A DNA stretch of 64,000 bases. It comes from Gymnorhina tibicen (lineage: Eukaryota > Chordata > Aves > Passeriformes > Artamidae). The position numbers and the translations under genes were made by a program. The notes beneath the pieces are model-generated. The model searched no databases and was not told the DNA's origin. It worked only from the letters and a program-made list of their open reading frames with translations. Where the stretch lies: positions 434,001 to 498,000 of the forward strand of contig VXAZ01009467.1 of the NCBI GenBank assembly GCA_013399875.1, written 5' to 3'. Positions 54,600-64,000 of the stretch are shown piece by piece (within the stretch, counting starts at the first letter, position 1; each line of letters starts with the position of its first letter).

Positions 54600-57500
54600 T
54601 GGGGCGTGTGTGCGGGAAGAGCGAGTTGCGCAAGGAAGTTGTGCCAGGAATTGGGTTGCGGGTGTAGCCGAGGCCGGGACTGCAGGCAGCGCTGCCCCTG
54701 GGGATGCCCGTGTGAGCCATCGCCTGTCCCGCCACGGGCTCCTGCTCGGGGGCGGCGGCGCCGGGATACAGCATCCTGTGGAAACAAGGATTCAACATAG
54801 GGAGCGGAGAATGGAGCTGCCGAGGCACAGCTGCGCTCCCGTGAATCACCGTGCGTGCCAGGGGCACCCGTGGGCTTCGGGTGCAGGGGGCTAACTTAAA
54901 ACTGGTGGAAGCAAACATCCTGGAAATACGTATGTTCCTGCTTTCCGGGGAAACAAATGTACCCACTACATATCTGACGGGAACTTTAGAGTTACTGAAT
55001 AAAAATATCACTCTAAACCTCCCTAAGCACTTAACTACTTCAGAGAATAGGTCAAGTGCCAGTCTTGAATAAAGTAGCTTCAGTGGGGCAGTACCTGCTT
55101 AACATATCTTGTCCTTACGTCTTAAATCTATACTTACCAGAAGTATTCAACTGTTAATTTCAAGAGGAAAAATAATTTTACATTTTTCAGTATCATCCTG
55201 ATCTTTAGACGGAAGTTTTTGTCCCCCAAAGTAGAACTTGTTCTTTTACAAATAAGCATAATACTGGTGAAAAGTTCTTGGAAAAGAAAGAAGGCCCACT
55301 CCTCCTCCGCAGCAGACTTTTGTTGTTTTAATATTTTCCCCATGCTTCCCTTCCATTTGAGAGTGGCAAGAGATCCATTCATCAAACATGGACTGTTTGA
55401 TCCCTGGATAGCTTGTGCAATCCTTAAGTAGGGCTTTAAGCTTTACTTTTAGTATCTCCCAAGCATTGTATGAAAAAAAAAAAAAATAAAAAACATAAAT
55501 TACTTTTGCACTATCCTTTCAGGCACTTTTTGAATGGAAAGAAGATTAATTACAAATATAAGCTACTTGGAGAGAATGGGATAAAGAACCATAGAGCTTT
55601 TGCTGTCTGTAATAAAATTAATTGTGAGGCCTATTTTGGTGAATTTGGGTGCCAGGGAGGTTAGCATACGTTGTGCAGCAGAAGCAGGCACAAGGCTGCT
55701 CTGTCAAGGAGAATAAAGTTTTCTTCAAAAATCATCAGATGTTAGAGAATATATTTCCAGGAAAAATTCTTTTCACACATAAACTGCCTGGGTTTGGTTT
55801 GTTTGTTTGTTTTTTTCCCTGCTGATAAAGTGATGCAGATAATTATAATTGTTTTGTGAAGAAAGGTAGTCTTCCTAATAACTCAGTTTTCTAGAAGTTC
55901 AGGTTTTTTTGAGGATAGCTGATACAGGTGTAGTGGGAGAGGTACCATCAACTTCAGGACTCAGATCTCTGGTGCACTGTTTGCCTGCTGTGCTGTTGTC
56001 CTCTGGAGAACACAAATGAGAAATTGAATGAAAATAATTACTTTTAGTATTTTAAATTACATTTAACATTCTCTCCCTGTGTCTCTTCTTGTGTTCCTGT
56101 GAACTGCCTTCCCTCAAAAATGCACTTAACCAACAAAGTGCATGTCAACAGTATGGGAAATTTATATTCCATTGCTGCAAGTAAATACATGTACTGAGAA
56201 TATATTTTCAGTTGTGCCCTGTAAATGACCTTGCTGGAGATTGCTCATGCAATCCTATGCACCAGGAGCAGCCAAGTACCTGTTCCACCCAACTGGACGT
56301 TGCCAAGAAGGCGTAGTGGTCTCAAGTTTTGACAGGCAAGAAGCTGAAATTCTAGGAAAATTAGTTATTTTAAATTATTATTTAAGATACAACTAAGTAT
56401 CCATTGGTAGAAATCTTTGGTCATCAACTTTTAAAAAATTTTTGGAGTACTCTGTTTTTATGAACTACAGCCAAGTTATGTGGTTATCACCCTGCTTAAG
56501 AGTAGTCTGACTTCATGAACCCTCTACACTTACCAGCCAGGTTGACACATCTCTTAGGTACTTCACTGCCCTCATTGCAGAGGGGCTCCCAGGCAACTGG
56601 GTGAAAAATTAGTTCCTTCATTATGTTTAGACACATCAGCAAGGTGACAACTAGAACAAGATGTTCAAATCTAACCAAAGACAATTGAGAAACTGGGAAA
56701 TAAAGATACTATTTCTTTTCTTACAGCATTGTTACAACATACGGTGCAGTCGGGAAACTATTTAATTTTGTCCTTTCCTCATGCTGATTATGATAATTGC
56801 TTCCATTGGAACTTTGAAGAAGGTCAGGACTATCAAAATTTTTATTGCATTTCCCTCCTGGTTAAACCATGATACTGAGTAGGAGCAGTAATTCTTCCAG
56901 TGTTACTTTTCACAGAATAACTAATCAAAAATTAAAATGAAGGCAGGAGGGAAACAGAAAAATACACACAAAACAAAAACCCAACCTGAATCATCACGCT
57001 TTACAGGATCCTAAAATTCAGTGATGGCTATTAGGGAAGTTGCCTGGGGTCCATTGTGGACAGCACTGCAAACATGTACTGGCTGAACATACTATATAGG
57101 TATAGATAAAAACAAACAAGACACCAGGGTACATGTGAAATGAGATGAGAAATACAGAAAATGAAACCAGGATGTGTCAGCTGGGTGGTGCTTTCTTGTA
57201 TGTGCTTGTTGCATGTCACACCTCTCTCCCAGAAAATGACCTCTGAAGGTGAATGAGTTTTAAAGAAAGCTGCCACACACTACTTGGTATATGGAAAAAT
57301 GCCCCCATTAAAATTTGAAAAGAATGAAGTTTAAAACGTCTTGCTTGTCTCAGGAAAGTAACTTGTGGGACACGCAAAGAAAGCAAAGTCAAGTTCTTCT
57401 GTCTTCCTATGTCACACATTGCTCAGGTAAATTAAAACCCAGCATACTCAAAACCAATAAAAAGATTTTCCCCCTTCACACATCAATAAATTACTTACCC

Positions 57501-59133
57501 CACAATACCAGGGGAGTAATGAATTTGTTTAAAAAAGGAGCCGTACTTTTTTATGAATAAGAACAAAATCCAGTTGCATGTTTGTGCAAACATACTTTGC
57601 AATAGAATTCAGATGTCAGCCACCGGGGTGGGAAGGGGAGCCTTGGCCCACGGTGAGGAGGCAGGTGGTTGATCTGGGGCTCAGGTAAACCTGGCACTGC
57701 TCAGTCTAACACTGCTCCTCCCCTGTGTTACAGCACCCAGGACTGGGGGCCTGACACCCAAGCCAGAAGCTACTCTTGCACTTGTGACTTAAATGTGCTG
57801 GTGATTTTCTTCTTTCTTTCTTTCTTCCCCAGACCAAGGGGATGCAGACCATTCCCTACTGTACCCCTTGGCACCTGGCCTCCCCAGCTGGGTTGCTTGC
57901 CAGCTCCACTGGGAATAGTGCAGTGGCCAGGATGGAGAGATTGCTAGCTTACTCAGGGCAAACATTATTAGTGGTCTTTCTAATTGTTTATAACCATTCT
58001 GTTTTCAACATGTGCTCAGACATGTCAGCTGACTAGTAAGTACATCCACAGCCAGAGAAATCCCAGGTGGGTTGGATAACAACATTCTTCCACCTGAAAG
58101 ATCCTTTGCACCAGAATTTTTGCCTGCTTAGGCAATGGTTCCTGCTTTTTCTTGTACATGCCCACTAATTTTTCGACACTACCTCCCACCAAGAGATTGT
58201 TGTTTCCACATCCACAGCAAATATCTGTGGAAGCTCCTCTCCACCCCAGTAACGTCCTTACAGCAGGACCTTTCATCCACCCAACACATGATGGGCCTGA
58301 AAGTCTTGTTACTCATGATACAGGATGAAAGGTGGTGATAGCACAACCAAAACTGTTTGATGTTTAAATTGCTGGCATCAAAGTCATGAAAGGGTACAAG
58401 GCCAGCATTAAAACATTTCTGAAGTAAGTGGGACAAGAAGCTAGGTGTAATCAAACCATTCTCTGGCCATTATTTGATTGTGAGGTAAATGGGTTTACTT
58501 GGGAAGGAGAGGAAATGCAGAAAAGCAGCAGTTTTATCTGGCTCTTTCATATTTGCACATGGAAACCATAGCCACGAGAACAAGTAAATAAAAACAACCC
58601 CGGAGTTAAGGTTTTATGCAGGCATACAAGTAAAAAGACCCCCACTAAGCATGGTTTTCTTTAGAGCATCATATATCAAAGCAGGCATCAAATATTTATT
58701 CTTCTAATTTTATATAAAGCCCTTAGCTAAAGGCATTTTTCTTGTCTTTCCCTACTTTGCCAGAATCACGCTGAGACAAAATAACCTATCTGCCCATGTA
58801 GTTTTGTGTTAATAATACCTCCCAAGTTTCTCTGGAGAGGTTTGTCATAGATTCATGAATTCCTGAATTAGCAAAGGAAAATGTCCCCAACCTGTCCATA
58901 ATGAAAACCAGACTTTTAGGAACTGAAGCAAGTGATTTCATTCTTAATTTCTACAGAGAGCCATCTCAATACAAATGACAGTGTGACAAACTAATGCTAA
59001 TTATTTTGGTTGCCCCTTGTCTCTCAATGGTATCTAGTTAAAAGTAATAGCTGAAAAGTACATAATAATTTCTTTAATATATTTAGACACTTTGATGCAT
59101 GTGGTTTTGCATTTATATGTATGCATGGTCTTG

Positions 59134-59176
<43 letters not shown>

Positions 59177-59638
59177 ACAAATGCTGGGCTATACTGAGAA
59201 TAAAACAAAGCCATGCATGTCTTCTGATATTTTCATAGAAATTGTTGTGTTCTCCAATAGTTAACTGTAATATATACAAAGAAAATATAGCAAGAAATTA
59301 ATTGACTTACTTGCCATTTTGTTTAAAAAAATTAGAACTATGATCTAACACACACAAACACTCCAAATGTTTAAAACAAAGGAGAAAAGCATTGAAATTT
59401 AGTATTTTGGAAGAAAAATCTACTAATGGGTAATGTTATTTAAGGCTAGGCTACTGTACTGCTGTTACAGATCTATCAGTCAGCACTTACTGAGATATAA
59501 GAGTATCAGTCCAGACAATACATCTTGTAGACTTCTGCTGAATTGAAACCCAGACCATTATCAGGGTGATGCTGTTTTGGTTTTTCCTTTTTTTCTTTTA
59601 TATATTCTCTGTATTCTTTACACATATATTTATAGCTT
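54600..59638. other. Intergenic DNA between TXLNG and the provirus
   Basis: The left part to about 54,900 is still GC-rich. The rest is AT-rich. In mammals SYAP1 lies on this side of TXLNG, but I recognise no SYAP1 exon. A minus-strand stretch at 58,025-58,454 has open frames in two phases (including one with WVDERSCCKDVTGVERS) that I cannot assign to any family. Nothing else here can be supported apart from the microsatellite at 59,134. Confidence 0.5.
59134..59176. repeat. (ATCT)n microsatellite
   Basis: An uninterrupted tetranucleotide run of nearly 11 units. Such perfect runs are usually length-polymorphic. Confidence 0.97.
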
Positions 59639-59639
59639 T

Positions 59640-60140
59640 GTAGCTTATTGTAGTTTAGCTTCAGAAGACAAAACGAATTCCAGGACCCCTATGCTATCTT
59701 GGTTCTCCTTTGAAACCAAGCTTGAAACCAGCTTTTCAAGACATATTTTTGTAAATAGGGCCTGGTCCCCACTGAGGAAGGGGGAGAATTTAGAAGGTAC
59801 TAGAACTGGGGGGATTACTTCACCGGGGGCCTTGCTAGTTGGGAGACTCTTGTCAAATATGCTAATGTGCAGAGTCTATAGAAATTGTACATATGTCACG
59901 CAGGGTAAGAATCTTTGGTGTTTTCCACCTAACAAGCTGTGCACCTGAGGATGCTTGTATAAAGGTATCCCTTTTTATCACCCTAACTGTGTCTGGCTCA
60001 TATTTTTAGGACCAGAGAAAAAAGGCATCAGTTCTGGTGAGTCTTCGCTGGGACAGGAGGCACTTCTGCATACAGCTTCTCGGATAGAGAACCATCCCAC
60101 GCCCCCACCCCTCCCACACACACTTTGTTGGCATTTTACA
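59640..60140 (+). mobile_element. Probable 5' LTR of a gammaretrovirus-like provirus
   Basis: It lies directly upstream of a retroviral leader and gag. A TATAAA box is at 59,958-59,963, and a TG-rich possible start lies at about 59,640-59,651. A possible end is 'ttttaca' at 60,134-60,140. The 3' LTR lies beyond the window, so the ends cannot be checked by pairing. The open frame across 59,577-59,948 shows no protein family and is probably not coding. Confidence 0.45.
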
Positions 60141-60601
60141 GCGGGGGTTTTGCGGTGGTCCGGGAAACTGTGAAACTGTGGAAGTTCCAAAAGAATCCTG
60201 CACAGAAGGAAGGTACGATAAAAGTGGTATTTCATTGCTAGCATCTGGGGGTTCTGTATTTAGAGAGCAGCCAAGGGGGTCGCAGCGGGGGATCCCGTTC
60301 CCACATGGAAGCTGTGAGGGGAGGGGGACGCCCTTTTCCCCTTCAGAGGGCCCGCAGGCTGCAGGTGCGGCGCTCGGCCTGCGGTGTGGGGTAAAGCTCT
60401 GGTGCTCGAACGGTGGGTGGGGCAGTTGGAACCTCAGCCAGGGAGCTTTTTGTGCGCGCGTCCGTTCCGCTTTCTCCGTAGGCTCTAGGGGTAGGATAGA
60501 GCTTTTGTAAGCTCTGGGAGGGGGAACCGTAAGTTCGAATCCCGGGTTGGATTCTGTGGCTAGTAGCTCTTTTCTCAGCTGTTTTTCTGTTTATAAATAA
60601 G
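60141..60601 (+). other. Proviral leader, possible primer-binding site
   Basis: This GC-rich stretch lies between the LTR and gag. It holds a GTCCGGGA octamer at 60,158-60,165, also found in primer-binding sites of gammaretroviruses that use proline tRNA, but the rest of an 18-base match is poor. A possible splice donor or packaging signal cannot be named. Confidence 0.3.
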
Positions 60602-60940
60602 AACATAGGGTGTGCGTGTTCCAACGAAGGCACGCAGATACCCCATGACTGCCCGTTAGATCTAATATTAAAACATTGGCATTTGCTAACCAGGAAAAAA
60701 ACACCTCTTATCATGGAAGAATTGATTCACCTCTCGACACAGGTCTGGCCATTGCAGAGGTTACGAGGGGGAAGGAGCTGGCCTCGCTTTGGCAGCCTAG
60801 AAGATGAATTAATTACAGAATTATTATCAGAGCTTTGGTCTCAGAGGAGATGGGATGAATTAAGATACGCAGAATTATTTGAAATATTCATAAATAGACC
60901 AGAGGCACATAAACCTGAGAAAAACCGCTTTGAGATGTAG
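60602..60940 (+). pseudogene. gag matrix-region remnant
   Basis: An open frame in one phase reads a matrix-like segment containing LILKHW and WPRFGSLEDELITELLSEL, then stops at 60,938-60,940. At 60,605 an ATA is followed by a glycine codon, where a Met-Gly myristoylation start would be expected; this looks like a lost start codon. The following gag part lies in a different phase, so the two are separated by at least one frameshift. Assignment rests on position and on weak resemblance to gammaretroviral matrix. Confidence 0.55.
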
Positions 60941-61080
60941 GAGGAGATGTAGGCTGTAGGAGGGAAAAGAAAGGATGAGAAAGGAGAGCCTCTTGCTAGC
61001 CCAGTCTGTGTTGATAAATCCAACATGCCTGATGTGGATATGGTGGCGCCTGCTTTGCCGGGGGGAAGGGGCTCCCCCCG

Positions 61081-62337
61081 TTGCCTCCCCCACCGGGAGA
61101 GAGACCCGACACAGGCACCTCCGGCAGCCCCGGCGGCGGAGCCGGGGGCGGAGACAGAGTCGGGTCTGCCACCGTCCCCGACTGCCCCAGAGACGTGGAT
61201 GGGGGCGGAGACAGGGACGGGGCCTGGCTGCTGCCGGTGCCCCACCACACGGTCACCACCAGAGCTCAGAGAGCAGTCCCCGGCCGGCGTTCAGCCGATG
61301 TAACACCCAGTTCCAGCAGGACAGCCCCGATTAAAAACGAGCAGGGTGGTTCTAATACACGTAGATCTTCAGAAGATGAAACTGAGGACAAAGCTGCTGC
61401 AGCCACTGCAGCCGGAAGGAAGAGGGGAAAAGCAGCCCGAGAGGCCATAGAGGCACCAAACCCAGTGCCAAATCAAACCAGATCTAAAAAGGGGGAATCA
61501 GAAAGGGAGGAGCCTGCCATACAAACATCTTTAAAGCAGGCTGTGGGGAATCAAGGTGTGATTTACATAGCTACGCCGTTTTCACTCGTAGAACTGCAGC
61601 AGTGGAAAGACTCGGTTGGACGGTACAGAGACAATCCAGAGAAGGTAGCTAATCTTGTGAGAAGGGATATTAAGACAAGAAACCCAGAGTGGAAAGATCT
61701 GAATGTAATTCTAGACACATTACTAGATAAAACAGAAATAGAAATGGTTAATAGGGCTGCTATAGCTGCTATAGAAACTCTAATTACAGCTGGAAGTCTT
61801 CAAGGGTCGGTTAATGATATTTTCCCTTTAAATGACCCAGGGTGGGACCCTAATGTGGCAGAACAAATGGCAAAGTTAAAAGGTTATCAGGATTGGATAG
61901 TACTTAGCCTAAAATATGCCATCCCTAAAGCAGTGAATTGGTCCAAATTATATGAAGTCAGACAAGACAGAAATGAAAACCCTACAGATTTCTTGAATAG
62001 GCTTAAAGAGGCTGCACAAAAATACACAAATTTAGATGTTGAGGCACCTGCAGAACAGAACCCCCTGGCTTATTTGTTTGTATGGCAATCTGCAGGTGAC
62101 GTAAGAAAAAAGCTGCAAAAGATGGATGAGACGCAGGACATATGTAAATTGTTGGATGCAGCCTGGAAAGTGTATGAGAATAGAGATTCAACAGATAGGG
62201 ATAGACACCAGCACAAGAAAAGAGGTGATCAGGGAACATCATCTGGCCCACCAAGAAGGGGTCCTCCTCCTTTTCCTCTCACAAAGATCAATGTGCTATT
62301 TGCAAGAAGAAGGGACATTGGAAGAACAAGTGTCTGA
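61081..62337 (+). pseudogene. gag p12-like and capsid region
   Basis: This is the longest open frame of the window, about 418 codons. The first part is rich in Pro, Gly and charged residues, as expected between matrix and capsid. From about 61,560 it reads a gammaretrovirus-type capsid: PFSLVELQQW near the start, WDPNVAEQM in the middle, and the major homology region QDRNENPTDFLNRLKEA near 61,960-62,010. It then enters a charged, basic stretch and ends with a frame change before the zinc knuckle. The start codon given is only the first possible one. The capsid is surprisingly intact against the rest of the element. Confidence 0.85.
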
Positions 62338-62390
62338 TGCGGGCGAAAATGATGCCCCCAGCTCCTGAATTAGCTGTGAATGGGAACTGA
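62286..62390 (+). pseudogene. gag nucleocapsid zinc knuckle, in a shifted frame, ending in UGA
   Basis: A CCHC knuckle with spacing C-x2-C-x4-H-x4-C has its Cys/His codons at 62,292, 62,301, 62,316 and 62,331. It lies in a different phase from the capsid frame, so a frameshift falls between about 62,250 and 62,286. This phase ends at a TGA at 62,388-62,390, and the same phase continues directly into protease. Confidence 0.8.
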
Positions 62391-62477
62391 TGGGGACCGA
62401 AGGCGTCACCCTCAGTGGAGCCTTCAGTTGTAGCTAAGCTGGGAAAAGATGATGCTGAATTTATGGTGGATACGGGT
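62391..62477 (+). pseudogene. Protease, N-terminal part with the active-site Asp
   Basis: In the same phase as the zinc knuckle, directly after the TGA, the frame reads to an aspartic protease active site VDTG (Asp at 62,469-62,471). The expected protease continuation does not follow; the frame enters unrelated sequence and stops at about 62,556-62,558. The other part of the protease resumes near 63,010. Confidence 0.75.
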
Positions 62478-63008
62478 GTGGGAAACAGCGGAGTAGAAAC
62501 TTCCACAGGCACTAATGAGTTTAATTTACAGCCCTGGAAAGAGCTTGGGTTGATGTAATGATGAAGGTATACAGACCTTAAGCAGAAGAATTATAAACCT
62601 ATGTTTCTATAGTTATAAGTAAGAATATGTATTGGGTGATATGGTGAACGGTTTTTAAGTATAGTAGTGTGATTTTATACTTTAAGTTAAGAATTTAGAT
62701 GTTATAATAGAAGTATATGTGTGTACGTGAGCTGGCAAGTTATTGGTTGAGAGACAGACACAATGCAGTAAAAAATACCAAAGGTGATAGGTTATAAAGT
62801 CAAAACAAAGCTTTGTGTTAATTGCTTATTGGACCAAAAAGTTATAAATTGCCATGTAACTTTGAAACTCGTGACTGTCTTCAGTTATGGCGACTTGTTA
62901 CTAAATCTACGACCTCTGAGACTGATGCCTTGTTTGATTTTTCAAGTAACAAATCATGAATACATGACCATTGTGGTCCCATCTCTTTTGATCAGGCTCT
63001 GACATACA
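62478..63008. mobile_element. Insertion of about 530 bp splitting the protease, LTR-like
   Basis: The AT-rich block begins near 'tgtgggaaac' and ends near 'ctctgacatacaa', between two protease pieces that read as neighbours. A TATAAA-type motif at about 62,843 is followed by a more mixed stretch, resembling a short LTR. Short 'ggg' repeats flank it and could be part of a target duplication. It has no coding domain. It could also be a replacement by recombination rather than an insertion. Confidence 0.5.
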
Positions 63009-63476
63009 AGGGCAACATATTCTGTGTTAAATACTTTAAAAGAGGAACTGAGTCAAGATACTGTAAATGTGATTGGTGCCACAGGGGTAAGCAAAACAAG
63101 GCCTTTCTTCCAACCTTTAAAATTTAAGTTAGGAAAACACTGGGTGACTCACCAACTCCTTTATATGCCAGATTCCTCGAAGCCATTATTGGGTAGGGAT
63201 TTATTGGAGAAATTAGAAGCAGAAATCAAATTTTCCAAAGAAGGGGGAGTGAAAGATATAATTCCTGAAACTAAATTTGTCGTAGCAGCTGCTATTTTCA
63301 TACAGGAGAATTATGGACAAATTCCCAAAGAAGTTGAAGATGCTGTCATTCCAATAGTGTGGGGCAATGATTTCCCTGGGAGATCCAAAAGAACTGAGCC
63401 TGTGAGTATTACACTCAAAGTAGGGGGCTACACCGGTAAGGCAGAAACAATACCCTTTGAAGTTAGAAGGCTGTAG
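63009..63476 (+). pseudogene. Protease C-terminal part and start of pol linker
   Basis: An open frame of about 150 codons reads a retroviral protease second half with the conserved LLGRDLLEKL block (near 63,190-63,220) and then a linker towards reverse transcriptase. It stops at TAG 63,474-63,476; reverse transcriptase goes on in another phase from about 63,457, so a frameshift lies at the border. Confidence 0.8.
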
Positions 63477-64000
63477 AGGCTTAGCACCTATAATTGAGAA
63501 GTTCCTTAAATTTGGGTTATTAGTGGAATGTGAATCTAAATATAACACACCCATCCTGCCAGTAAAGAAGGCTGATGGTAAGAGTTATCCATTAGTGCAG
63601 GATTTAAAGGAAATTAACAAAATAACAGATATACGCCCAGTTGTAGCAAATCCCTACACTCTTTTGACCACACTGACAAATTAATTAGGGTGGTTCACTG
63701 TTTAGATCTCAAGGATGCCTTCTTCTGTATTCCTGTGCATAAGAACAGCCTTTTTGGCTGGGATAAGCCTTTTTGGCTTTTTTTGGGTGGGATAATCCTG
63801 AGACAGGGAGGAAGACCCCGCTCACCTGGACAGTTCTACCTAAGGGATTCAAAAATAGCCCAATAATACTTGGAAACCAGCTGGCAAAGGAATTGGAGGA
63901 CTGGAGAAGACAAGAACCAGGAGGGGTTATTCTTCAATATGTTGATGATATCCTAATTACAGCTAAAACACGAGATGACTGCATCCAGCTCACTGTAAGT
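63457..64000 (+). pseudogene. Reverse transcriptase N-terminal part, broken, cut by window end
   Basis: The first fragment (63,457-63,684) holds a region with PILPVKKADGK and a DLKEIN block. A second phase shows LDLKDAFF near 63,705-63,725. After a disordered stretch with a 19-base repeat (63,747-63,778), a third phase reads LPKGFKNSP near 63,836 and the YVDD catalytic box at 63,938-63,949. At least two frame changes and in-frame stops separate them, so it cannot make an active enzyme as it stands. YVDD and the gag features fit the gammaretrovirus-like class. Confidence 0.85.
63747..63778 (+). repeat. Short tandem duplication in the reverse transcriptase remnant
   Basis: The text 'agcctttttggct' occurs at 63,747-63,759 and again at 63,766-63,778, with a further half-match after it. 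It disrupts the reading frame between two conserved blocks. Confidence 0.8.

Noticed and set aside
59577..59948. 123-codon plus-strand frame at the start of the provirus
   Set aside because: It lies over the U3 part of the probable LTR and shows no protein family; it looks accidental.
60500..60560. tRNA-gene-like 'gttcgaatcccgg' B-box motif in the proviral leader
   Set aside because: The flanking bases do not form a T-stem or an acceptor stem and no A-box lies at the right distance.

Overview
This is vertebrate nuclear DNA, almost certainly from a bird. It carries spliced genes with GT-AG introns, GC-rich CpG-island promoters (each with an assembly gap), fragments of the avian CR1 LINE with its ATTCTATGA-type 3' end, and several avian-style endogenous retrovirus LTRs. 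The species cannot be fixed from the window.

Two protein genes are readable and face each other tail to tail. RBBP7 (plus strand, coding 14,204-22,184, 12 coding exons, 424 codons) encodes the WD40 histone-binding subunit of several chromatin complexes. TXLNG (minus strand, coding 54,080 down to 32,248, 10 coding exons) encodes the coiled-coil protein gamma-taxilin. The same convergent pair is neighbours on the mammalian X chromosome, so this is conserved synteny. All RBBP7 splice junctions and all TXLNG junctions from exon 2 onward keep the reading frame. TXLNG exon 1 runs into a 162-base gap.

Layout: 1-13,105 is intergenic DNA upstream of RBBP7 with no supported gene; 13,107-13,702 holds two CR1 tails in opposite orientation; 13,790-14,700 is the RBBP7 CpG island; 14,204-22,626 is RBBP7 with its 3' UTR; 22,640-30,500 is the space between the two gene ends, with two LTRs and a CR1 copy; 30,500-54,250 is TXLNG, whose introns hold three further LTR-type insertions and an old CR1; 53,750-54,400 is the TXLNG promoter island with ETS, CCAAT, E-box and ZNF143-type sites; 54,600-59,630 is intergenic with no recognised gene; 59,640-64,000 is the 5' part of a decayed gammaretrovirus-like provirus (probable LTR, leader, gag, protease, start of reverse transcriptase), cut by the window end.

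The two host genes are ordinary. The points most worth checking are a 212-base exact duplication joined by a single N at 35,597-36,021 (probable assembly error), an exon-like in-frame segment in RBBP7 intron 9, the single-UGA gag/pro junction of the provirus, and a roughly 530-base LTR-like insertion splitting its protease. No new biological system is evident.
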